Below, piece after piece: positions 22,982 through 34,015 of a stretch of DNA of 64,000 nt. Every line of letters starts with the position of its first letter. Position 1 is the stretch's first letter. Origin of the DNA: Taxillus chinensis (lineage: Eukaryota > Streptophyta > Magnoliopsida > Santalales > Loranthaceae); contig CM042091.1 of NCBI GenBank assembly GCA_023512835.1, forward strand, positions 43,600,107 through 43,664,106. Direction: 5' to 3'. Made by a program: the position numbers and the translations under genes. The notes under the pieces were generated by a model. The model was not told the DNA's origin. It did not search any database and saw nothing but the letters and a program-made list of their open reading frames with translations.

Positions 22982-23012
<31 letters not shown>

Positions 23013-24122
23013 TGGTGTATGGATCAAGAACGCAAAGCAAGTCAGTCAATTCATTTTTCCGGTAGAGGTAGGTGGTTCTGTCCTATTGAATCTGTTTTAG
23101 AGGTTGTGAAAATTCTATATGTTGGGATTTTGAACTATGTTTTAATAAAACGGTTTAGGGAGCATTTGCATTGTGATGTGTGTTAATATTGAGATTTATT
23201 GTTTTATATGTATTTATAGGTGTATACTGTGTTGCAAGATATATATGTGTGTATGTGTGCATGTGTGAAACGGAGATGCTGTGGGAATCCATATTGAGAT
23301 ATATTGTATTTTGGGGTAAATACGTGAGAATTGTGATTCTTAAATAGTGATGTGTCACGAGATATATTTGTGTGTTTTAGTATTTTATTTGGTTATGCAA
23401 TAATGAGGTATCATTGTGGGGATAATTCTGGATTGGACATGAGATATTGAGGTCCCATTGAGGGGATAGTCTTGGATTAGACATAAAATATTGAGGTTCC
23501 ATTAAGGGAACAGTCCTAGAATGGACATGAGTTGTTGAGGTCCCATTAAGGGGACGGTCCAAGAGTGGAGCTGAGTATTGAGGTTCCATTGAGGGGACCA
23601 TCTGTAAATCCTTTTTGTGATGTTTACTATCATTTTAACTATATTGCACTGCACATATTTATACTGAGTATATTATGAAGGAGATGTTAGGTTGGTCCAA
23701 GGAGGCATAACCCCTACTAAGCTATTGTTTGTTCACCCACCTTTAATGTCTTTTTCTGCAGGACCTAGCAGGCGTTAGGAGATTTCATTGTTGTGGAAGC
23801 ATGTGTTTGATTTGTTATTTTGTTTTTAGATATTGTGATTGTTGAGATTGAGACTCATATATTTGTCTGAGATTGGTGTATTTATTTACGATACTGTGTT
23901 TTGGGGCTGGTGACCCTATTTATTATATGACACAGTTTTATTATTATATGGAGTGGTTATTGTATGGTTGTGCATGTTATGTATGAGGTTGTAGCAGGTT
24001 TGAGGCAGTACCCTTGAGGGAGCCCTATTAGGTGACTATTCACCAACCCCCTGTCCTCTTGGGTGCGAGGCATGGGACATCACTAACCGATTTTTTGGTT
24101 TTGGGAAATCCGGGGCGTGACA
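22611..24122 (+). mobile_element. 3' LTR of element C
   Basis: Preceded by the purine tract AAGGGGAGAAGG and starting TGAGGACCTGTGTCC (or TATGAGG two bases earlier, if the first bases have mutated). It ends AAATCCGGGGCGTGACA. U3/R contains a poly-A run and GA repeats (22945-23010), and four copies of a degenerate unit of about 55 bases around TTGAGGTCCCATTGAGGGGA (23400-23600). Diverged from the A and D LTRs but of the same type. Confidence 0.8.
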
Positions 24123-24274
24123 CTCTGCACGTTCTGACTTAAAGCCCTAACTTGGGCCATGATCTGCTCCATTGGATCATTACCCCCTGTTTGTTGTCCT
24201 TCCTCATGTCCAGCGCGTGCTGAAGACTCATCTTCCACAGCTATAATAGCACGGGTCACTCTCCTAGGAGGCAT
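24123..24274 (-). pseudogene. Element B gag, N-terminal fragment
   Basis: The minus-strand ATG at 24274 opens MPPRRVTRAIIAVEDESSARAG, homologous to the gag starts of A and D. The frame is cut after about 50 codons where the LTR of C begins (CTCTGCAC at 24123). Confidence 0.85.
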
Positions 24275-24567
24275 CGTCTACACAATAAATAAATAAAACT
24301 AGGGTCAACACCACTCAAACTCTTTACACCCTCATCCCTAGGACCGTGAGGTATTCAAGGAATATTTTTAACAGTGCAAACGTCATCGGCACACAAAATT
24401 TATAGGTTTATAGTCCACAGATATACTACAAATTTATATTTCATCAATACACATACCATCATCAAAATTTTACGGTTGTAATTTAAAAACAAGGTCCTCA
24501 ACAGTTATCACTTATCACAATGTTCACATTTTCGATCATCACTGCATAACGTACATGTTTTTTTTTA

Positions 24568-24568
<1 letters not shown>

Positions 24569-24608
<40 letters not shown>

Positions 24609-24640
24609 CAACAACAACAACAACAATAACAATAACAATT
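24569..24640. repeat. Compound (AAT)n(AAC)n microsatellite
   Basis: AAT units are followed by AAC units and mixed AACAAT units in the leader of element B. Confidence 0.9.
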
Positions 24641-24845
24641 AAAGTCAAACTAGTGCCCTAATGCCAATGTTTGGATATACTCAAACCCAATGTGAATGTC
24701 CTACTCCATGGTCTAACTACCCTTGAGTACACCCAAGAAAAACAGATAAAACCACGGTGATCAGGCGTGTTCTGCACTGCCTCCTAAGAGTGTCAAAAGT
24801 AATTATCCCTCCCCACTATCCTAGGCCTACTAAACCATGAACGTT

Positions 24846-24857
24846 GCTCTGATACCA
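24846..24857 (-). other. Primer binding site of element B (tRNA-iMet)
   Basis: GCTCTGATACCA on the plus strand is the exact complement of TGGTATCAGAGC. It lies three bases from the LTR at 24861 and fixes B's orientation as minus. Confidence 0.95.
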
Positions 24858-24860
24858 TAT

Positions 24861-25242
24861 TGTCACGCCCCGATTTCCTTTTACCCTGGAAATGGATTAT
24901 GACTACACATGCCTGCACTCGGAGGGTCAAGGAATTGGTGCAAAACACATAAAAAGTACTATAGCATAGGTGCTATCCTAACATGCACAACAGTCTTGCA
25001 TGTCATAAGGCATGCATCTGTTCTCACATGACATACTCACATAAACAAACAATTAATAACCTTTTTAAAACATCACAAAAGAAATAAATTTAATAAAACT
25101 TATTTTGGAAAAACTTCATCCATAAAGTTACCAACCAGTATCCTCAACCTATAAGTCCACAGTTTACATTTGCCTTAGGTCTTCCCAAAACAGGGTACAT
25201 GACAATAAAACAATAAAATCAAAGAATAAAAGGAAACACGCC
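24861..25242 (-). mobile_element. Right (5') LTR of element B, first piece
   Basis: Starts TGTCACGCCCCGATTTCC beside the primer site. It holds the empty site for the solo LTR (GGGTACATGACAATAAAAC at about 25193). It is cut at ACGCC by element E and resumes at 31732. Confidence 0.85.
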
Positions 25243-26746
25243 TGACAGACAAGATTTTTAGCCTCTCTAAAAGAGCTAGCTAATGTCGTTAAATCTCTCT
25301 TCAAGATAATAAATTCCCTAAGTTTGCACTAAAAGAATAGCAAGAAGAAAGGGGTCGAACCCACAGGGATTAGCCTAGTTTTCTAGTTCTCAAATCAAAT
25401 CACCCAATTACTCTTGTTCTATAAAATGTCTTGGCAAAAAGTTTTCTTTTTTAAACTAAAGATCTAATTTTTATTTGGTTTTCCTGAATAAACAAAGAAA
25501 GTAAACTAATTTTAGGATTAAGTTTCAAGGATTAAAAGCATCTAGGGTCACAATTTCACCTCCCTATGTTATCTCTCCTTGGTTCAGGGTATTAGGGTTG
25601 TCCGATTGAAAACATGCTAAACATAAGCCAAGGACAACAAATGGTCATTGAGGTCCTTTTAAGAGTTGTATGCCAGGAATGGTCATCTAAACACACAAAC
25701 ATGCAAAGCCAATAAATCATACTTGCAAAAGGATAATGATCACACCAATCACAAATAAGTTATGAATCTCAATCCGCCCCAGACTAGGGCTAAGAATACC
25801 AAGGTGTACATCCAAAGATAGAACTTAAGAACAGATTCATAAAACATGCAAAACTTCAATCATCCAAACCCAATATTCATAAACACAAAGAAAGCAACAA
25901 GGGGGCTACATTGCTCCCCTAGATTAAAAGACTACTCACGCATGATTACAAGCAAAACCATAGCAAAAAGCTAAACATCTTCTTCTTGATCACGCGCACA
26001 AGAAAGCTTCAAATCCAGGCTCCAAAATCCGCGACGGCCGCTGCGACGGCTGCTTCTCCTAGGTCAAGGAGCACCTCCAAGTCGTGGAGCCTCTCTCTCT
26101 CTCTAAAAACGTGTAGGGGGGTTAGGCCTGGCTAGCAAAGGGCGTGGAGCTCTTATTTATAGAGTTTGGATGGGCCTTGAGGTGTGTAACCTAGCCCACT
26201 TATCAAAACGGCGTAGTTTTGATAAGTAACACTCGAAACTTTAAAATCTCTATCTTCCATCCACAATTTGGACTTGGGCCTTCAGGAACAAATGATCGGC
26301 ATGGAAAAACGATTGGATCGGTCCAAAAATATCTCTGCACGCCAATTTGCACGTGATATGGTGAATTCACGTGCACCTCCAAATCAGCTCAAACTTCTCC
26401 ACAAGCTTCCTTGCATCATGTAGAGGCCTGAGAGGCAAAAATAGGCTTGCACGTGAATTGGGTGAATTCACGTTCAGCTCCAAAGGCTCTGAAATTTCTG
26501 TGGTAGGTAGATGACATCATTCTAAGAAACTTTTGTTCTTGCACGCAAATTGTTTGAGGCCATCTACTATGTCAAAAGTGAGGTCCAAAATCTGCCAAAA
26601 CAACTTAAAAAACGCATGTATTTGCAACTAGCATCTTCCTAGGGGTTAGAGCAAATATATATGATATATGAGGCAATAAGGCTCTAATCATGCTCTTAAA
26701 CATCCTAAATAAACACTAGAATAACGGCATAAAATGCACGTTATCA
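25243..26746 (-). mobile_element. 3' LTR of element E
   Basis: TG...CA ends. The minus-strand TATA box TATAAATA is at 26154-26161, a CT/GA run at 26092-26104, and an ACGT-type palindrome (core changed to GCGT) at 26202-26223. CACGTG motifs lie at about 26350-26475. The order matches U3 of elements A and D. Confidence 0.9.
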
Positions 26747-28552
26747 AATACACCACACTTGAACCATTGCTTGTCCTCAAGCAAAAACATACAAGCATGC
26801 AAAAATAAAATAAACACACGGTAAACGGAAGAAAATAAAATAACAATCAAGGAGAATCATGGTTTCCTAAGCATGCAACTCTATCATGATGAAATGGGAA
26901 TTTAAGCATCAAAATGAGTCATAACTTAGTTCATTCATGTCCATATCCCTAAGTCCAACAACCATGCAATATCTCCACTTAAATTTCGAGATATGAGCAA
27001 GCATTCCATGATAAAATAGCACCTAGTTTCCCTTTAAGTTCTTACCAAGGATAAGCGACCTCACTCAAATATAGTAATTCTCAAGCCCAATACCTATCAA
27101 TGAACAATGGATGGAAAACTCTATCTCTACACTCACCATCAGTTATTGATTAAGTACTTGCCAGGCAATCATGAGAGTTCCCTATTGTGCTCATCAAAGA
27201 AAACACACTCACTATTCTACTTTATTTGAACTCACACTCTATTCTAAACTCAATAAAACAAAACATGAGCCAAAGAATTGAGCTCAACACTCTCAAAACA
27301 CAAAACTGAGCCAATGTGGCTACAAATCTAAACAATCACAAATAAACATCAAGCCATTGTGGCTTTTATTCCGAATCTTTCTTTTTTTTTCTGTTTTTTT
27401 TTAAGTAATAACCTTACAAAGTTGCATTTTATGCTCTCCCTTGATGGATTATTCACTCTTTTTTTTACTCACATAACACATAAACAAGACTGATTTTTCT
27501 AATGCATACCCCTTTCAAAATGTGATGGGCTTTTTCCACAATGTGCATCACACCTTTTGCAATAATATCACACAATAAAGAAAAGAATGCAAAGACAATC
27601 ACAATGACTTAGAGGTCTTGCATCCTAACTAAACACCAAACACCGAGCACTAATAAGTAATCACATGCTTACTTGACTCCTACCATTAAATAACCAATGT
27701 TGAATGCAAGAAGAGTAGGCAAATCAAACTATTACCCATAAACCATAAATGTCACTCAAGGGCTAAAAGAAGCATTTCTCATTTTTCATTTCTTTTTCAC
27801 TCAACTTTAAGGGTTACTTAGGTCTATCATAGCATTTCATGCTCAGCTAATATTCAAACTTCAGCTCCAAAAACATGGTGATATCATTCAAAAGATAAAG
27901 ACATGATTAAACCAATTCCAAAGCACATTTTAACTACTTTAATACCCTTATCACAACATGATACTAATGTGGCATAAAAATTAAAATTTTAAGCCAAAAT
28001 TGCATACTTAATATCCATGTCTCCACAAGCAAATCATTCAAGGCATAACTCAAACAATCACCCAAAATAAAAATAAAGGACAACAAAAACACTTAAACAA
28101 AAACAAGACATGCAATCACATAATATAAAGGACAAACAAGTGGCTCAAGTCACTCCCCATACACCACACTTAAAATATGCTATGTCCTCATGGCATAAAA
28201 TAGGGAGTAGGAAAAACACTTACCCCTAGTTTGGCACACTGTAATAGTAGATGACATTGGCCACCATTCATCGCACCTGAGCCACAAAGTCAACCGACGT
28301 CTCGCCGCGCACTTCCCAAGTTTCTCTCCCTTGCAGAATAGCCATCATGTAGTAGCAAGCAAAGATTCCACTGGAGTGATTTTGGTGTGGAAGCCTTTGA
28401 AGATGGCCTCTCTTTATTAGTTAAGAAAGAAGCAAAGTCTCCTGCACAATGGTTAGCTTGCAAACAATTTATTGAATAAAATAAATAAAAGAAAATAACA
28501 TAAAATAAAACATAGCAATAAACATTGGGTTGCCTCCCAACAAGCGCTTTAT
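26747..28552 (-). other. Element E internal non-coding region
   Basis: AT-rich (A-rich on the plus strand) with no credible open frame on either strand. Two related motifs, ACCACACTTGAACC...TTGTCCTCA (about 26751-26780) and ACCACACTTAAAATATGC...GTCCTCA (about 28161-28195), lie at its ends. Lost pol may have been replaced by this unrelated filler. Confidence 0.6.
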
Positions 28553-29035
28553 TTAAGGTCTGTAGCTAGACTTTGTCATACTAAGCTCAACCAATGTATG
28601 AAAGGCTTTCATCCTGGCATTGTAAACCTCAGCAGTCTCATAGACCATAGCAATCGGATGAATGAACCGCTGTGGGAGCCACTTGAACTCCTGATTCAAT
28701 TGTTGATAGGGAGACACCTCCACAAACTTATGGTTCTCCTTCCTCTCATTCCATCGAGATGGTAACACAAATTCAACATACTCCACAATTGGAGTAGTCA
28801 TGATGCACGCATGGTTACCTCCCTTGTCAAGCACTTCCTTCTCTTGTATAAGGGAAGATGATTCCAAAGCAAACATAGTAGTGGTGGGCTCATGTAGCTT
28901 GTCTTCATAAAGAATACCTTGGTTTGATGTGCCTTCAGATATGAGAATTATAGCATCATCATCCAAGATTTGTTGCTGCATCCTTGGGTTGTCATTTATT
29001 GGTTTCTCATGTTCTTCTAACACCCCAAGGAACAA
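28553..29035 (-). CDS. Element E downstream ORF, unknown
   Basis: 160 codons, acidic first half, no recognised domain. The C-terminal third holds VEYVEFVLPSRWNERKEN and VYETAEVYNARMKAFH; the latter vaguely recalls the AYE-x3-YK-x-K-x3-FHD stretch at the end of Athila-type integrases, but the match is too weak for a call. A 61-codon frame (29017-29202, negatively charged, EEEEDL near its end) overlaps its start and may link it to the upstream ORF through frameshifts. It could be the remnant of one longer protein. Confidence 0.4.
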   Translation of the reverse strand: MFLGVLEEHEKPINDNPRMQQQILDDDAIILISEGTSNQGILYEDKLHEPTTTMFALESSSLIQEKEVLDKGGNHACIMTTPIVEYVEFVLPSRWNERKENHKFVEVSPYQQLNQEFKWLPQRFIHPIAMVYETAEVYNARMKAFHTLVELSMTKSSYRP

Positions 29036-29217
29036 TTCAAGTCTTCCTCTTCTTCTTGGATGGAAAAATTGTCCTCATAAGCTCCAACCATGGGAAGAGT
29101 TGAAGTGGATACATCACATGGGCTATTAAATTGTGGTGGAGGGACAACCTCATCATAATGAACCATTGCCCTATTATCCACTTCTTGGTCCAGTAGCATC
29201 ATTAATGGTTTGACCAG

Positions 29218-29949
29218 CTACAATGCGAGCTTCATCTTCGAATCATTATTAGCGAAAAACTCCCATTCTTGTGAGGCGGATGTCAAAGATTGATACATGG
29301 AAGTTGGAGTGATGGCTTTGCAATTCTCTTCGGTCTCTATCTCTGTGTCACCAACAAAGGAGTTAGATGAGACTCCGTTATCTGCATTTTGAACCATACT
29401 CATCAATAATTGCTCTACATTTTTTATGGTAGTCTCCAATCTTCCTATCCTTTCATTCAAATTCGCTCTTCCGGTTTCTTCATCTTCAACTTGGGGCTGC
29501 CACTCTTGTTGTTGATATGGACAATAATTGCCATAGAGTGGGGCTTCATAGTAAGCTTCATCTTGATACCGCCCAACCCATCTATTCTCAGAATATCCAT
29601 TGAAGAAACCATTAAACTCCTCAGGTGGTGGCTCTTGTGGATAGTAGTCACCCTCAGGTTGGGTGCAAGTTGGCCATACTTCTCTACCATCTCCATTAAT
29701 ACTCCCACCATAACAAGGAGGCTCCTGGTATGAATAACCGCTTATGGGAGAATCATAGACGGTGCAATCCCAAGCACTATATGAAAATTGATCTGCTGCA
29801 TGGCCTGGAACATAAACATGTTGGTCTGCCATCATTGAATTCTCCTCATCTCTCCTTTGATTTTCCCACAAATATTTGTTGCCTTGGATCATCCTTTCCA
29901 AACATTGTTCCATGGTTAGCTCCTCCTCATCTCCAAACCGTCTATCCAT
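29218..29949 (-). CDS. Element E gag-like ORF, 243 aa
   Basis: Begins MDRRFGDEEELTMEQCLERM about 280 bases inside the 5' LTR. The first 150 residues are rich in Tyr, Gln, Pro, Glu and Gly. A heptad-like coiled-coil segment LNERIGRLETTIKNVEQLL (about residues 165-185) follows, then TEENCKAITPTSM. The coiled coil followed by C-K-A-I-T resembles the C-terminal part of Athila gag (a QIGQLA-type helix, then CKAITLRSG), so I infer a truncated gag derivative. No zinc knuckle is seen. The product may allow packaging by a helper; unproven. Confidence 0.5.
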   Translation of the reverse strand: MDRRFGDEEELTMEQCLERMIQGNKYLWENQRRDEENSMMADQHVYVPGHAADQFSYSAWDCTVYDSPISGYSYQEPPCYGGSINGDGREVWPTCTQPEGDYYPQEPPPEEFNGFFNGYSENRWVGRYQDEAYYEAPLYGNYCPYQQQEWQPQVEDEETGRANLNERIGRLETTIKNVEQLLMSMVQNADNGVSSNSFVGDTEIETEENCKAITPTSMYQSLTSASQEWEFFANNDSKMKLAL

Positions 29950-30205
29950 TGGAGTCTTTGTTAGTTCTGGATTAAAGGATTAAAGGACACAAGTTCCCTT
30001 CATCGCATACACAACTAGCAATACCTCAAACACTTGGTGTATGTTCCTGTAAAACAACAAGAACACACCCAAAGAGCTCCGAACAATGCAAAATAAACAA
30101 ATAAAGAACAAAAAATAACAGAAAATAAAAGACAGAATAAAACACCAAGATCGAAATTCAAACAATTTCACTAAATGTTGATTTTAAAAACTAGTTAACC
30201 GTTGA

Positions 30206-30224
30206 ATCCCCGGCAACGACGCCA
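30206..30224 (-). other. Primer binding site of element E (tRNA-Asp)
   Basis: Plus-strand ATCCCCGGCAACGACGCCA matches the 3' end of plant tRNA-Asp (TCCCCGGCAACGGCGCCA) with one mismatch, three bases from the 5' LTR at 30228. Asp primers are typical of plant Athila-group elements. Confidence 0.85.
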
Positions 30225-30227
30225 ATT

Positions 30228-31726
30228 TGACAGACAAGATTTTTAGCCTCTCTAAAAGAGCTAGCTAATGTCGTTAAATCTCTCTTCAAGATAATAAATT
30301 CCCTAAGTTTGCACTAAAAGAATAAGCGACAAGAAAGGGGTCGAACCCACAGGGATTAGCCTAGTTTTCTAGTTCTCAAATCAAATCACCCAATTACTCT
30401 TGTTCTATAAAATGTCTTGGCAAAAAGTTTTCTTTTTTAAACTAAAGATCTAATTTTTATTTGGTTTTCTGAATAAACAAAGAAAGTAAACTAATTTTAG
30501 GATTAAGTTTCAAGGATTAAAAGCATCTAGGGTCACAATTTCACCTCCCTATGTTATCTCTACTGGTTCAGGGTATTAGGGTTGTCCGATTGAAAACATG
30601 CTAAACATAAGCCAAGGACAACAAATGGTCATTGAGGTCCTTTTAAGAGTTGTATGCCAGAATGGTCATCTAAACACACAAACATGCAAAGCCAATAAAT
30701 CATACTTGCAAAAGGATAATGATCACACCAATCACAAATAAGTTATGAATCTCAATCCGCCCTGACTAGGGCTAAGAATACCAAGGTGTACATCCAAAGA
30801 TAGAACTTAAGAACAGATTCATAAAACATGCAAAACTTCAATCATCCAAACCCAATATTCATAAACACAAAGAAAGCAACAAGGGGGCTACATTGCTCCC
30901 CCTAGATTAAAAGACTACTCACGCATGATTACAAGCAAAACCATAGCAGAAAAGCTAAACATCTTCTTCTTGATCACGCGCACAAGCAAAGCTTCAAATC
31001 CAGGCTCCAAAATCCGCGACGGCCGCTGCGGCGGGCGCTCTCCTAGGTCAAGGAGCACCTCCAAGTCGTGGAGCCTCTCTCTCTCTAAAAACGTGTAGGG
31101 GGTTAGGCCTGGCTAGCAAAGGCGTGGAGCTCTTATTTATAGAGTTTGGATGGGCCTTGAGGTGTGTAACCTAGCCCACTTATCAAAACGGCGTAGTTTT
31201 GATAAGTAACACTCGAAACTTTAAAATCTCTATCTTCCATCCACAATTTGGACTTGGGCCTTCAGGAACAAATGATCAGCATGGAAAAACGATTGGATCG
31301 GTCCAAAAATATCTCTCGCACGCCAATTTGCACGTGATATGGTGAATTCACGTGCACCTCCAAATCAGCTCAAACTTCTCCACAAGCTTCCTTGCATCAT
31401 GTAGAGGCCTGAGAGGCAAAAATAGGCTTGCACGTGAATTGGGTGAATTCACGTTCAGCTCCAAAGGCTCTGAAATTTCTGTGGTAGGTAGATGACATCA
31501 TTCTAAGAAACTTTTGTTCTTGCACGCAAATTGTTTGAGGCCATCTACTATGTCAAAAGTGAGGTCCAAAATCTGCCAAAACAACTTAAAAACGCATGTA
31601 TTTGCAACTAGCATCTTCCTAGGGGTTAGAGCAAATATATATGATATATGAGGCAATAAGGCTCTAATCATGCTCTTAAACATCCTAAATAAACACTAGA
31701 ATAACGGCATAAAATGCACGTTATCA
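30228..31726 (-). mobile_element. 5' LTR of element E
   Basis: Same ends and text as 25243-26746 with only scattered single-base and small indel differences. Its ACGT-type palindrome is at 31182-31203. Short minus-strand frames within it are not genes. Confidence 0.9.
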
Positions 31727-31900
31727 ACGCCACACTTCAAGGAAGTTTATCACCTTAACTCATCCACCTATCGCTGGCTAGACCCCGTAAAAAATAGTTT
31801 ATAGGAACGGTGAGCAAACCACGGCTTCGAGAGGGATCAAGTCTGCCCAGGTCCATCCCACTCTAGGCATGCATGATAAAGTGTATGCTTGTGCTCGTGT
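31727..31900 (-). mobile_element. Right LTR of element B, second piece
   Basis: Joins 25242 seamlessly after removal of E (ACACGCC then ACACTTCAAGGAAG, compare ACATGCCACAGCTCCAAGG at 20141). It is cut at CGTGT by element D and continues at 41295. Confidence 0.85.
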
Positions 31901-33874
31901 TGTCACGCCCCAATTTTCCTTCCACTTGGAAATGAGTAGTGATTGCCCATGCCCGCACCCGAAGGGACAAGGGGTTGGTGCAAGCATCTTAAAAGGACTT
32001 CTAGCACGGGTGCTTGTCCCAAACTTGCACAATCAAGCTAACATGCCAAGGGGCATGCTCCTGTTCCCAAACCATGCACACAAACACAAATTGAATAACA
32101 ACATCTCATTTTATTTCATTTCAAAGACTAAATGTTCATTACAACCCAGGTCGGGGAAAAACCCCTATGAAGCCATCAATAAAACCAAACCAAAATCCAA
32201 ACACATAAAACCAGAGTACAACAAAGGAAATAATATAAAGCTTTCGGCCTCAGGGGCCTAGCTCCTCGGCCTTCACCTACCGCCCGCTAAACCCTGCAAA
32301 AGAACAGTTTATAGGAGGGGTGAGCAAGCCACGGCTCGCAGGGATCCCGTCTCCCCGGACCCGTCCCTTTGTACAACATGCATGATATGTGTATGCTTGT
32401 GCTCGTGTTGTGCCTAAGGCTAACGCAGCAAACATCACCCAGGAAACACTCTTTACCTGAACCCGCACCGAAGGGCGAGAGGACACCCCGCCACCACGGC
32501 GACATGACATACCACATTCAGGCGAATGTTGCATGGACACCAATGCAACATTTTCCACCCGAGTCGATATGGTCAACCACCTCCTCGGGCGCCATATCTA
32601 CCCTCGGGAATGGGTGTAGACTTAGCCCACCGTCGTGAGTGCTACACCGAGACTCAGGACCACGTCCTGGCCAAATCTCAAAGGGGTCCAGCTATTGTGC
32701 CTGGCCCATATCTCAACTCGGTCTCAAACAGATCAACGAACGAAGATAACATTACATCTCAACATGTAAACTCAAGACAAGATTTACACTTTATCTCGAA
32801 GGACCAACATGGTCGGATACCAATCACACACATCAGCCTCATAGGCTAAAAATCAAATACAAATCAAACACGGTACACACCAGTCACACAGGTACATCAT
32901 CAAGCACTCATATACAAGGTCTCACAGGCATTATATTGAATACATGGCATGCAGGCCTCACAGACATTTTATCAAACACATAGTGTGCGGACCTCTTAGA
33001 CATTTCATCAAACACATAGTGTGCATAAACAAACCCGAAAAATCCTCAGGCCAAATTCAACATCAAATCAACAGAACATGCCATCAAGGCCAACATCCAT
33101 ATAGGAGATCACACCTATATGGATTTACATATATATATATAGGTGAATATCCTAAAACAGAGGAGAGTTTGGAAGGACATGAATCCCTACCTCAGGCTTT
33201 TGTCCTAACCTCCACGCTAGAAACGCTCCCCCACGACGCGAACCACCACGGCAACAGCCAGGAGACCCTCTCTCTCTCTCTCTCCCTCTCTCTCTCTCTC
33301 TGGCAGCGTGGCAGCAAGGAAGAACACAAGAACCCTAAACTCAAACTCAAGCCCTCCTTATATAGACACTACCCACATCAAAACGACGTAGTTTTGATTA
33401 AGTAAACCCAGGATCAAAACGACGTAGTTTTGATCACACAAGTTAGCACCTTTCCGCACCCATATAGGCCAAAATACTCGAATTTCAACATGGTCCTTTG
33501 GAGAAAGATCATTAGAATGTCAAAACCAAGGGAACCATGCAAAAATATGGCCGCACGCCAATTTGCACGTGAATTCCCAATTCACGTGCAACTCCAAATG
33601 GACTCCAAATGCTCTCAAACTTCACCCCTAGCCTCCTTGCATCATTTAGAAGACAACCACACTTGCACGTGAATTGGACCCATATCACGTGCACCTCACA
33701 TACACGTCCGTTTGGCCTGAAACTTCTGTGGTAGATAGAGAACATCATTCTAAGCATCTTTCCTTTTGCACGTGAATTCATTTGAGCCCATTCACTAGGT
33801 CAAAATCTAGAAAAACTCTACTCGGAAGGCAAAACGCGACTAACTGTGACTAACTCAAGGTACGGGTCCTTACA
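31901..33874 (-). mobile_element. 3' LTR of element D (1974 bp)
   Basis: TGTCACGCCCCAATTTTCC to ACGGGTCCTTACA in plus-strand reading. TATA box on the minus strand at 33358-33364; two ACGT palindromes at 33377-33398 and 33413-33434 (36 bp apart); several CACGTG motifs between 33560 and 33780; a CT/GA run at 33268-33300; a degenerate repeat around CATTTTATCAAACACATAGTGTGC at 32940-33025. Confidence 0.95.
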
Positions 33875-33890
33875 TCCTCTCCCCCCTTAA
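33875..33890 (-). other. Polypurine tract of element D
   Basis: TCCTCTCCCCCCTTAA on the plus strand, that is a purine run on the minus strand directly before the 3' LTR, equivalent to 15451-15462 in A. Confidence 0.9.
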
Positions 33891-34015
33891 GACTTTTCGT
33901 CCTCGAAAAGAAAAGGTGGAATGAAAGAAAACAATCACAACCAAAGCATAGGCCTCTAACACCCTCTAGCACAAGACAAATTAATACACAACAAATCACA
34001 AATTATTTCACACAT

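Larger units (their letters stand above)
20719..24122 (+). mobile_element. Truncated Ty3/gypsy element C (3' half with LTR)
   Basis: Plus-strand remains of a further Tekay-like element lying inside B: the last part of reverse transcriptase, RNase H, integrase with an internal deletion, polypurine tract and a 3' LTR. The 5' LTR, gag, protease and most of reverse transcriptase are missing. The left break abuts B's LTR through about 20 bases of filler; the right end abuts B's gag start. A single deletion could have removed C's 5' half together with B's pol. Confidence 0.8.
25243..31726 (-). mobile_element. Element E: full-length non-autonomous LTR element, tRNA-Asp primed
   Basis: A 6484 bp element with LTRs of about 1.5 kb (25243-26746 and 30228-31726), both TGACAGACAAG...TTATCA, near-identical by eye, and perfect target duplications ACGCC (25238-25242, 31727-31731). 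The primer site complements tRNA-Asp, as in plant Athila-group Ty3 elements. It encodes only a short gag-like or unknown reading region (28553-29949) and no reverse transcriptase, RNase H or integrase, so it must depend on another element. A TTGTCCTCAAGCAAAA motif beside the left LTR resembles the end of Athila-type internal regions. Confidence 0.9.
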
